From NCBI RefSeq assembly GCF_024509035.1, contig NZ_JANINT010000093.1:994-44766 (forward strand): a stretch of 43,773 bases of DNA, read 5' to 3'. Below the pieces are notes generated by a model, which saw nothing but the letters and a program-made list of their open reading frames with translations, did not search any database and was not told where the DNA came from. Positions 10,121-16,694 of the stretch are shown one piece after another. The translations under genes were made by a program, and so were the position numbers. Positions within the stretch are counted from its first letter, which is position 1; each line of letters starts with the position of its first letter. The DNA is from Nocardioides sp. (GTDB lineage: Bacteria; Actinomycetota; Actinomycetes; Propionibacteriales; Nocardioidaceae).

Positions 10121-10230
10121 CTCCCGATAGGCGCCAACTCGTCCGGAGCCGGTCGGGTCAAGGGCGGCGAAGCCGCCGCAGGGGACCCTTGACCCGTCTG
10201 GTGGAGGACGAACAATGGCGCCACCGGGAG
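10121..10230 (+). other. Long-range stem in copy A; candidate structured RNA domain
   Basis: CTCCCG (10121-10126) pairs with CGGGAG (10225-10230), GGCGCCA (10130-10136) with TGGCGCC (10216-10222), and GTCC (10141-10144) with GGAC (10206-10209). Inside is an 11-bp hairpin (10154-10164 with 10186-10196) capped by a small GC stem. In copy B the corresponding outer stem is TCCCG/CGGGA and GTGC/GCAC, so the pairing is kept while the bases change. This suggests selection on structure. Strand and transcription are unknown. Confidence 0.4.
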
Positions 10231-10265
10231 GACACCGACCCACCCACACCTTCAGCAGGAGACCC

Positions 10266-10284
10266 CCGAGTCGGCGCGACTCGG
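10266..10284 (-). terminator. Hairpin just after the ABC permease stop
   Basis: CCGAGTCG (10266-10273) pairs with CGACTCGG (10277-10284) around the loop GCG. On the minus strand it follows the permease stop (10287) by 2 bp. No U-tract follows. It may terminate the rplM...permease transcription unit, or be part of the composite repeat, or both. Confidence 0.4.
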
Positions 10285-10286
10285 CG

Positions 10287-11090
10287 TCAGGCGATGTCGC
10301 GGCGCAGGGTGGTGAAGCGGCCGATGAGCGCCAGCGCGGCGGCGTACGCGAGCAGCACGACGAGCGCGACGGGGCGCGAGAGCAGCTCGGCGCCTCCCCC
10401 GAGCTCACCGAACAGGCTGGACCCGATCACCCCGTCGGCCGCGGCGCCGGGCAGGAACTTCGCGACCCCCTCGGTGCCGTCGAAGGAGCCGAGCGCGAGC
10501 CGGGCGATGGGCTCGACGAACTGGGTGAACGCGAGGATCACCACGATCGCTGCCACCTGGTTGGGCACCACGCTGCCGAACGCGACCCCGATCATCGCCC
10601 AGAGGGCGGTGACGAGCACGCCCAGGGCGAGCAGGGTCAGCACGGACCCGTCGGTGAGGTAGGCGCCGTCACCCCAGCCGGCCAGCAGCGGCGCGCTGGC
10701 GCCGACGACCGCGAGCGCCGCCACCACGCCGTAGAGCAGACCGACGGGCACGGTTGCCAGCAGCTTGGCGCCGAGCAGCACGCCGCGCCGCGGCTCGACC
10801 AGCAGCGTCTGGGTGATCGTGTGGTGGCGGAACTCGCCGGTGATCGCCAGGCTCCCGATCACGAGGGGGAACACGTACCCGACACCGTTGGTCACGCTGT
10901 AGATGGCCCGCGCGGCCTCGACGCCGTGCAGCGTCACCTGACCGCTGTCAGGGTCCTCGGGCGCGAAGACGAACGACGCGGCCATCACGATGCCGATGAA
11001 GACCAGGTAACCGGCGAGCACGAGCAGGAGCAGCCACCACATGCGGGTGCTGACGAGCTTGCGGTACTCCGCGACCAGTGCGGCCCTCAT
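10287..11090 (-). CDS. ABC-2 type transporter permease
   Basis: A protein of 267 residues with about six hydrophobic segments, typical of ABC-2 permeases. The first is LLLLVLAGYLVFIGIVMAAS near 20-39. The TGEFRHHTITQTLLVEPRR stretch is characteristic of this subfamily. It is probably one half of an exporter; the substrate cannot be told. The ATG overlaps the stop of the ATPase gene (ATGA, 11087-11090), so the two are translationally coupled. Confidence 0.9.
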   Translation of the reverse strand: MRAALVAEYRKLVSTRMWWLLLLVLAGYLVFIGIVMAASFVFAPEDPDSGQVTLHGVEAARAIYSVTNGVGYVFPLVIGSLAITGEFRHHTITQTLLVEPRRGVLLGAKLLATVPVGLLYGVVAALAVVGASAPLLAGWGDGAYLTDGSVLTLLALGVLVTALWAMIGVAFGSVVPNQVAAIVVILAFTQFVEPIARLALGSFDGTEGVAKFLPGAAADGVIGSSLFGELGGGAELLSRPVALVVLLAYAAALALIGRFTTLRRDIA

Positions 11091-12001
11091 GGCTGCCTCT
11101 CGCTCGCCGTGAGGCGCAGGAAGACGTCCTCGAGCCCCACGCCGCGGCTGGCCAGCTGGTGCAGCTCGAGGCCGGCGGCGTACGCCGCAGCGCCGACCTC
11201 GGCGGCCGGGACATCGACCAGGACGAGCCCGGAGCCGTCCGGGCGGGCGGTCCAGCCACGGTCGCGGCACAGCGCGGCGAGCGCCTCGCCGGACGGCGAC
11301 TCGACGTAGGTCTCGGGGGTGGCGAGCCCGGCGAGCTCGGCGAGCGAGGAGGCGTGCACCAGCCGGCCCTCGGCGATGATCACGACGTCGTCCACGGTGT
11401 GCTGCACCTCGGCCAGCACGTGGCTCGAGACGAGCACGGTGCGGCCCTGCGCGGCGAAGGAGCGCAGCAGCTGCCGCAGCCACACGATGCCCTCGGGGTC
11501 CAGGCCGTTGGCGGGCTCGTCGAGGACGATCGCCGGCGGGTCGCCGAGCAGCGCCGTGGCGAGGGCGAGTCGCTGCCGCATGCCCATGGAGTAGCCGCCC
11601 ACGCGTCGGTCCGCGGCGGCTGCGAGGCCGACGAACTCGATCAGCTCACGGCACCGCGCCCGGCCGACTCCTGCCTGCGGGGCGTACGCCTCGAGGTGGT
11701 TCAGGCCGGTGCGGCCCGGGTGGAATCCCGAGGACTCGATGGCGGCGCCGACCACGCGCGCGGGCGTGGGGTGCTCGGCGTACGGTCGGTCCCCGACGAG
11801 CGCCCGGCCGGCGCTCGGCGTCGTGAGGCCGAGCAGCATCCGCAGCGTCGTGGTCTTCCCGGCGCCGTTGGGCCCGAGGAACCCGGTCACCGCACCGGGA
11901 CGCACCCGGAAGCTCAGGTCGTCGACAGCGCGGATCGCGCCGAACGTCTTGCCCAGTCCCTCCACGGCCAGCGGGGGGCCGGCCGGATCTGTCATCCCCA
12001 C
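11087..12001 (-). CDS. ABC transporter ATP-binding protein
   Basis: A protein of 304 residues and partner of the downstream permease. It has Walker A GPNGAGKTT, the signature YSMGMRQRLALA in place of LSGGQ, Walker B AIVLDEPANGLDP, and a switch histidine in SSHVL. The C-terminal ~80 residues are the accessory domain usual in ABC-2 drug or bacteriocin-type exporters. GTG at 12001 is chosen because TAGGCT lies 8 nt upstream, pointing to a leaderless start; ATG at 11995 is the alternative. Confidence 0.93.
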   Translation of the reverse strand: MGMTDPAGPPLAVEGLGKTFGAIRAVDDLSFRVRPGAVTGFLGPNGAGKTTTLRMLLGLTTPSAGRALVGDRPYAEHPTPARVVGAAIESSGFHPGRTGLNHLEAYAPQAGVGRARCRELIEFVGLAAAADRRVGGYSMGMRQRLALATALLGDPPAIVLDEPANGLDPEGIVWLRQLLRSFAAQGRTVLVSSHVLAEVQHTVDDVVIIAEGRLVHASSLAELAGLATPETYVESPSGEALAALCRDRGWTARPDGSGLVLVDVPAAEVGAAAYAAGLELHQLASRGVGLEDVFLRLTASERQP

Positions 12002-12009
12002 AGGGGTAC

Positions 12010-12015
12010 AGCCTA
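12010..12015 (-). promoter_or_regulatory. Putative -10 element of the ABC exporter, inside the glmM stop
   Basis: TAGGCT on the minus strand begins with the TAG stop codon of glmM and is followed by 8 nt and the GTG of the ATPase gene. The exporter could therefore be expressed apart from the ribosomal operon. Confidence 0.45.
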
Positions 12016-13359
12016 GAACCCGAGCTGTCGCTTCACGACGTCGGCCAGGCGCGCCGCCACGGCCTCGGCCTCGTCCTGGGTGGCGGCCTCGACCATCACC
12101 CGCACCAGCTGCTCGGTCCCCGAGGGCCGCAGCAGCACCCGGCCGGTGTCGCCGAGAGCAGCCTCCTCCTCCGCGATCGCGGCCGCGAGCACGGGGTCCT
12201 CGTCGGCGCGACTCTTGTCGACGTCGGGGACGTTCACGAGCACCTGCGGCAGGCGGGTGACCACCGAGGCGAGCGTCTGCAGGCTCTGGCCGGTCACGGC
12301 CATCCGCTCGAGCACGTGGAGGGCGGTGAGGATGCCGTCGCCGGTGGTGGCGTACTCGCTCATGATCACGTGGCCCGACTGCTCGCCGCCGAGGGAGAAG
12401 CCCTGCACGCGCATGGCCTCGAGCACGTAGCGGTCGCCGACCTTGGTCTGGCGGACGCCGACACCTGCGGCGCGCATGGCCTGGACGAACCCCAGGTTGC
12501 TCATCACGGTCGCCACGACGGTGTTCTTGGCGAGGTGGCCGGACTCGGCCATGCCGAGCGCGAGGATCGCGAGGATCTGGTCGCCGTCGACGGTGTTGCC
12601 CTCGTGGTCGACGGCCAGGCAGCGGTCGGCGTCCCCGTCGAGCGCGAAGCCGGCGTCAGCGCCGTGCTCGACGACCGCGGCCTGCAGCGGTCCGAGGTGC
12701 GTGGAGCCGCAGCCGTCGTTGATGTTGAGGCCGTCGGGCTCGACGCCGATCGCGATGACCTCGGCGCCGGCGGCGCGCAGCGCGTGGGGCCCGGCCTCGT
12801 GCGCCGCGCCGTGGGCGCAGTCGAGCACGACCTTGATGCCCTCGAGCGGGCGGGAGATCGTGCCGACCAGGTGGCCGACGTACTCCTCCACCGGGGTGGC
12901 GTACGGCGTGACCCGACCGACGTCGCCGCCCAGGGGTCGGTCCCACTCCTCGGCGAGGCGCTGCTCGATGAGCTTCTCGACCGCGTCGTCGAGCTTGAGC
13001 CCGCCGCGGGCGAGGAACTTGACGCCGTTGTCGGGCATCGGGTTGTGCGAGGCACTGATGACCACGCCGAGGTCGGCGCCGAGCGCCTCGGTCATGTAGG
13101 CGACCGCAGGCGTGGGCAGCACCCGCAGCCGGAGCACGTCGACCCCGGCCGAGGCGAGCCCGGCCACGACGGCGTGCTCGAGGAACTGGCCGGAGATGCG
13201 AGTGTCCCGGCCGACGACGGCGAGCGGGCGGTGACCCTCGAACTCGCCCCGGTCGGCCAGGACACGGGCAGCGGCGACGGAGAGGTCCAGGGCCAGCTCT
13301 GCGGTCAGGTGACCGTTCGCCAGGCCCCGGACCCCGTCCGTGCCGAAGATGCGCGGCAT
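12013..13359 (-). CDS. glmM: Phosphoglucosamine mutase
   Basis: A protein of 448 residues that converts glucosamine-6-phosphate to glucosamine-1-phosphate for UDP-GlcNAc. It starts with [12 protein letters not shown]. The phosphoserine is Ser104 in [12 protein letters not shown], the metal loop is DGDADRC, and the sugar and phosphate motifs are GGEQSGH and [12 protein letters not shown]. It starts 8 bp after the rpsI stop. rplM-rpsI-glmM is a conserved actinobacterial order. Confidence 0.97.
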   Translation of the reverse strand: MPRIFGTDGVRGLANGHLTAELALDLSVAAARVLADRGEFEGHRPLAVVGRDTRISGQFLEHAVVAGLASAGVDVLRLRVLPTPAVAYMTEALGADLGVVISASHNPMPDNGVKFLARGGLKLDDAVEKLIEQRLAEEWDRPLGGDVGRVTPYATPVEEYVGHLVGTISRPLEGIKVVLDCAHGAAHEAGPHALRAAGAEVIAIGVEPDGLNINDGCGSTHLGPLQAAVVEHGADAGFALDGDADRCLAVDHEGNTVDGDQILAILALGMAESGHLAKNTVVATVMSNLGFVQAMRAAGVGVRQTKVGDRYVLEAMRVQGFSLGGEQSGHVIMSEYATTGDGILTALHVLERMAVTGQSLQTLASVVTRLPQVLVNVPDVDKSRADEDPVLAAAIAEEEAALGDTGRVLLRPSGTEQLVRVMVEAATQDEAEAVAARLADVVKRQLGF

Positions 13360-13367
13360 CCGCGCGA

Positions 13368-13868
13368 TTAGCGCTTGCTGAACTGGGGAGCCTTGCGGGC
13401 CTTCTTCAGACCGGCCTTCTTGCGCTCGATGACGCGGGCGTCGCGCGTGAGCAGCCCGGCCTTCTTGAGCGAGGGGCGGTTGGCCTCGACGTCGATGGCG
13501 TTGAGGCAGCGGGCCACACCGAGGCGCAGCGCGCCGGCCTGGCCGGTGATGCCGCCGCCGTGGATGCGGGCGATGACGTCGAAGCGGCCCTCGAGCTGGA
13601 GGTTCGCGAACGGCTCGTTCACGACCTGCTGGTGCAGCTTGTTGGGGAAGTAGGAGTCCAGGGTGCGACCGTTGACGGTCCACTGGCCGGTGCCGGGGAC
13701 GATCCGCACGCGGGCCACGGCCTCCTTGCGGCGGCCGGTGGCGCTCGCGGGGGCGATGGTGGCGGGACGCTGGGGCGCGTCGGCGGACGGGGCGCTCTCG
13801 GAGCTGTAGGCGATGCCCTGCTCGTCAGCCTCGTAGGTCTCCTCGACCTCGCTGGTGGTGTCGCTCAT
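13368..13868 (-). CDS. rpsI: 30S ribosomal protein S9
   Basis: A protein of 166 residues. The conserved S9 core begins at about residue 44 ([13 protein letters not shown]) and ends with the basic tail [12 protein letters not shown] that reaches the ribosomal P site. The N-terminal ~43 residues are an acidic, Ser/Glu-rich extension typical of some actinobacterial S9 proteins. It lies 35 bp downstream of rplM in the same operon. Confidence 0.97.
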   Translation of the reverse strand: MSDTTSEVEETYEADEQGIAYSSESAPSADAPQRPATIAPASATGRRKEAVARVRIVPGTGQWTVNGRTLDSYFPNKLHQQVVNEPFANLQLEGRFDVIARIHGGGITGQAGALRLGVARCLNAIDVEANRPSLKKAGLLTRDARVIERKKAGLKKARKAPQFSKR

Positions 13869-13903
13869 GTTCCTCAGGCTTTCTCGGTGCTCGTACAGAC
13901 GGA

Positions 13904-14347
13904 TTACTGGGAGATCTGCTTGATCTCGAACGGCGTGGCCTTCTGGGCCTGGTGCGGGTGGTTGGGCCCGGAGTAGACCTTCAGCTTCTTCAGCATCTGA
14001 CGGCCGAGCTTGTTCTTCGGGAGCATGCCCCACACGGCCTTCTCGATGGCCTTGCGGGCGTCCTTCTCCAGGACCTCGCCGATCGGCGTGGCGGAGAGAC
14101 CACCCGGGTAGCCGGAGTGCCGGTACGCCATCTTGGTGGTCTTCTTGTCGCCGGACAGGGCGACCTTCTCCGCGTTGACGATGATGACGAAGTCACCGGT
14201 GTCCACGTGGGGGGCGAACATCGCCTTGTGCTTGCCGCGCAGGAGGTTCGCGGTCTGGACGGCGAGCCGGCCGAGGACCACGTCGGTGGCGTCGATGACG
14301 AGCCACTCGCGCTGGATGTCGCCGGGCTTGGGACTGTACGTGCGCAC
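13904..14347 (-). CDS. rplM: 50S ribosomal protein L13
   Basis: A protein of 147 residues, standard length. It shows the [17 protein letters not shown] motif, [23 protein letters not shown] and [10 protein letters not shown]. The GTG start has AAGGA about 8 nt upstream, so this is a Shine-Dalgarno-led gene. It is the first gene of rplM-rpsI-glmM and is preceded by a leader of about 185 nt, in which an L13 autoregulatory site could lie. Confidence 0.97.
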   Translation of the reverse strand: MRTYSPKPGDIQREWLVIDATDVVLGRLAVQTANLLRGKHKAMFAPHVDTGDFVIIVNAEKVALSGDKKTTKMAYRHSGYPGGLSATPIGEVLEKDARKAIEKAVWGMLPKNKLGRQMLKKLKVYSGPNHPHQAQKATPFEIKQISQ

Positions 14348-14539
14348 GGGAGTTTCCTTCTTCGTTCGTCGGGCCCGGAGAGCTGCTGCTCCCGGGTGGT
14401 GGAGCCACGCCTTCTGACGAACACGGCCCGGCTCCTCGCAGGCGAGGTCCGGATCTGCACCCGCTCCCCGTGGCACGGAGATCCACACGGGATCCATGGA
14501 CACCAATCGGAGCGGACGCGGCAGGAGGCGCGACTGACA

Positions 14540-14569
14540 AGACTACGGGGCGCCCGACGTGCAGGTCAA
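14540..14569 (-). promoter_or_regulatory. Promoter of rplM-rpsI
   Basis: On the minus strand TTGACC (14564-14569) and TAGTCT (14540-14545) are separated by 18 bp, a good housekeeping-sigma match. Transcription would begin near 14533, giving a leader of about 185 nt before rplM. Apart from this promoter and the gltA signals, the 324-bp gap between rplM and gltA shows no gene. Confidence 0.6.
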
Positions 14570-14597
14570 AACACTGTGGCGCGCTCGAGAGGCACTC

Positions 14598-14618
14598 TGG
14601 ACAACTGCTCATTGTCCA
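14598..14618. promoter_or_regulatory. Inverted repeat upstream of gltA, possible operator
   Basis: TGGACAA (14598-14604) and TTGTCCA (14612-14618) form a 7-bp perfect inverted repeat with a 7-nt spacer. It lies 41 bp upstream of the proposed gltA -10, where a dimeric regulator could bind. The regulator is unknown. Confidence 0.35.
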
Positions 14619-14658
14619 CCCACGGACACCGGGTTTCGCATGGCGCCACGCCGCAGAC

Positions 14659-14664
14659 TAAGTT
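14659..14664 (+). promoter_or_regulatory. Putative -10 element of gltA (leaderless)
   Basis: TAAGTT is followed by GGAGGGC (7 nt) and the GTG start of gltA. The GGAGGG looks like a ribosome-binding site but is only 1-2 nt from GTG, too close to work as one. Leaderless initiation explains the arrangement better. Confidence 0.5.
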
Positions 14665-14671
14665 GGAGGGC

Positions 14672-15961
14672 GTGACTGAATCCCTCACCGTCCGCGACAA
14701 CCGCACCGGGCAGGAGTACGAGGTCCCGATCACCGACGGCACCATCAAGGCCGCCGATCTGGGGCAGATCAAGTCCGAGGAGGACGCGCCGGGCCTGGCC
14801 GTCTACGACCCGGGCTTCGTCAACACCGCCTCGTGCCGCAGCTCCGTCACGTTCATCGACGGCGACAAGGGCATCCTCGAGTACCGCGGCTACCCCATCG
14901 AGCAGCTGGCCGAGGGGTCGAGCTTCCTCGAGGTCGCCTACCTCCTCATCCACGGCAGCCTGCCGACCAAGGCCGAGTACGAAGCCTGGGTGCACGAGAT
15001 CACCTACCACACGTTCGTGCACGAGAACGTCAAGGAGTTCATGCAGGGCTTCCGCTACGACGCGCACCCCATGGGGATGCTGATGGCGTCGGTCGGGGCC
15101 CTCTCGACGTTCTACCCCGACGCGCGCAACATCAGCGACGCCGACAACCGGCACATGCAGATCGTGCGGATGATCGCGAAGATGCCGACGCTCGGCGCCT
15201 GGTCGTTCCGCCACGCGCAGGGCAAGCCGTTCGTCTACCCCGACAACGAGCTCGGCTACACCGCGAACTTCCTCTCGATGCTGTTCAAGATGAGCGAGCA
15301 CCGCTTCGAGGCAGACGAGCGACTCGTCAAGGCCCTCGACGTGCTGTTCATCCTGCACGCCGACCACGAGCAGAACGCGTCCACCAACGCCGTCCGCTCG
15401 GTCGGCTCGACCCAGGTCGACCCGTACTCCTCGGTCGCGGCCGGCGTGGGCGCGCTCTACGGCCCGCTGCACGGTGGCGCCAACGAGGCCGTCCTGCGGA
15501 TGCTGCGTCGCATCGGCACCAAGTCGAACATCCCGTCCTTCATCCAGGGCGTGAAGGACGGCAACGAGCGCCTGATGGGCTTCGGCCACCGCGTCTACAA
15601 GAACTACGACCCGCGCGCGAAGATCATCAAGAAGGCCTGCGACGACGTCTTCGAGGTCACCGGGGTCAACCCGCTGCTCGAGATCGCCCAGGAGCTGGAG
15701 AAGATCGCGCTCGAGGACGAGTACTTCGTCAAGCGCAAGCTCTACCCCAACGTGGACTTCTACTCCGGCCTGATCTACGAGGCCTTCCAGTTCCCGCCGG
15801 AGATGTTCACGGTCCTGTTCGCCATCGGCCGTACGCCGGGCTGGCTGGCCCAGTGGCTCGAGCTGGTGCAGGACAAGGAGCAGAAGATCGCGCGCCCCAA
15901 GCAGATCTACACCGGCCAGCGCGGGCTGGAGTTCGTGCCCGCTGCCGAGCGCTGGGCCTGA
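14672..15961 (+). CDS. gltA: Citrate synthase
   Basis: A protein of 429 residues, the length of the hexameric bacterial type. It condenses acetyl-CoA and oxaloacetate at the entry to the TCA cycle. The catalytic region includes LFILHADHEQNASTNAVR, YGPLHGGANEAVL and MGFGHRVYKNYDPRA. The N-terminal part (SLTVRDNRTGQEYEVPI) is the small beta domain of this type. The gene stands alone on the plus strand with a strong hairpin after its stop. Confidence 0.97.
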   Translation: MTESLTVRDNRTGQEYEVPITDGTIKAADLGQIKSEEDAPGLAVYDPGFVNTASCRSSVTFIDGDKGILEYRGYPIEQLAEGSSFLEVAYLLIHGSLPTKAEYEAWVHEITYHTFVHENVKEFMQGFRYDAHPMGMLMASVGALSTFYPDARNISDADNRHMQIVRMIAKMPTLGAWSFRHAQGKPFVYPDNELGYTANFLSMLFKMSEHRFEADERLVKALDVLFILHADHEQNASTNAVRSVGSTQVDPYSSVAAGVGALYGPLHGGANEAVLRMLRRIGTKSNIPSFIQGVKDGNERLMGFGHRVYKNYDPRAKIIKKACDDVFEVTGVNPLLEIAQELEKIALEDEYFVKRKLYPNVDFYSGLIYEAFQFPPEMFTVLFAIGRTPGWLAQWLELVQDKEQKIARPKQIYTGQRGLEFVPAAERWA

Positions 15962-15967
15962 GCGGCG

Positions 15968-16003
15968 GAGCGAGATTCACCGCCTCGGCGGTGAATCTCG
16001 TTC
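15968..16003 (+). terminator. Hairpin terminator after gltA
   Basis: CGAGATTCACCG (15971-15982) pairs perfectly with CGGTGAATCTCG (15989-16000); with GC pairs inside and wobble pairs outside, the stem reaches about 17 bp. It is followed by TTCTCCTGTC. It begins 7 bp after the gltA stop. Confidence 0.7.
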
Positions 16004-16058
16004 TCCTGTCGTGAAACATCCTGGGCCAGGAGCGAGTTCCTTGACATCGGTGGGGCGC

Positions 16059-16682
16059 GTGGGGTCGAGCAACCCGCCGGCCGCGGTCGTGTTCGACCTG
16101 GGGAACGTGCTCATCGATTGGGACCCCTTCCCCGCGATCGCCGCCGGCGTGGGACCCGAGGAGGCTCGGCGCTTCCTCGAGGCCGAGGACTTCGACTTCA
16201 TGGCGTGGAACCACGGACCCGACTCCGGGGACACCTGGGCCGCGGCCGAGGACGCCGTACGCCGCAACCACCCGCACTGGGCCGACCACGCCCTGGCCTA
16301 CCGCGCCCACTTCCTCGAGTCACTGCTCGGCGAGGTGCCGGGGACCGGCGACGTGGTGCGCGACCTGCACGCCGCGGGCGTGCGCCTGTTCGCGCTGACC
16401 AACTGGTCGCACGAGCTCTACCCACATGCGCCGGAGAACTTCGAGGTGCTCGGTCTCTTCGAGGACGTGGTCGTCTCCGGCACCGAGAAGGTCGCCAAGC
16501 CCGACCCCCGGGTCTTCGCGGTCCTGGCCGAGCGCAGCGGGCTGCCGCTCGAGCAGCTGGTCTTCGTCGACGACAAGCAGGCGAACGTCGACGCCGCGGC
16601 CGCCCTCGGCATGCAGGCGGTCCTGTTCACCGACGCGGCCGCGCTGCGCACCGAGCTGCGCAGCCGCGGCCTGCCGGTCTGA
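16059..16682 (+). CDS. HAD-family hydrolase (phosphatase-like)
   Basis: About 207 residues from the chosen start. Motif I is VVFDLGNVLIDWD (nucleophile Asp in DLGN), motif II FALTNWS, motif III the lysine in EKVAKPDPRVF, and motif IV FVDDKQANV. This matches HAD subfamily IA v3 (epoxide-hydrolase-N-like and haloacid-dehalogenase-like). The substrate is unknown. Starts at GTG 16011, GTG 16050 and GTG 16059 are all in frame; the last is preferred because motif I then lies near the N-terminus and the gltA terminator stays untranslated. Confidence 0.85.
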   Translation: MGSSNPPAAVVFDLGNVLIDWDPFPAIAAGVGPEEARRFLEAEDFDFMAWNHGPDSGDTWAAAEDAVRRNHPHWADHALAYRAHFLESLLGEVPGTGDVVRDLHAAGVRLFALTNWSHELYPHAPENFEVLGLFEDVVVSGTEKVAKPDPRVFAVLAERSGLPLEQLVFVDDKQANVDAAAALGMQAVLFTDAAALRTELRSRGLPV

Positions 16683-16694
16683 CCAGGATCACTC

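Larger units (their letters stand above)
9926..10284 (+). repeat. Composite intergenic repeat element, copy A
   Basis: This gene-free stretch shares an ordered set of modules with 38041-38297: CGCCGAGTCGG (9926-9936), hairpins of GGACGTCATACG, then GACCACA and TCGGCG, then CCCGA-AGG-GC, a GGACGA box, CACCGGGAGG followed by CCGACCCACCC (10223-10244), a CACA/TCAG segment, and a CCGAGTCG/CGACTCGG hairpin (10266-10284). Copy A has two tandem GGACGTCATACG hairpins where copy B has one, plus an extra inner hairpin at 10154-10196. It ends 2 bp before the stop codon of the ABC permease. No protein is credible here. Confidence 0.75.

Noticed and set aside
16041-16046. TTGACA as a -35 box before the HAD gene
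   Set aside because: No -10-like hexamer lies 16-19 bp downstream, and the site may be inside the coding region if an earlier start is used.
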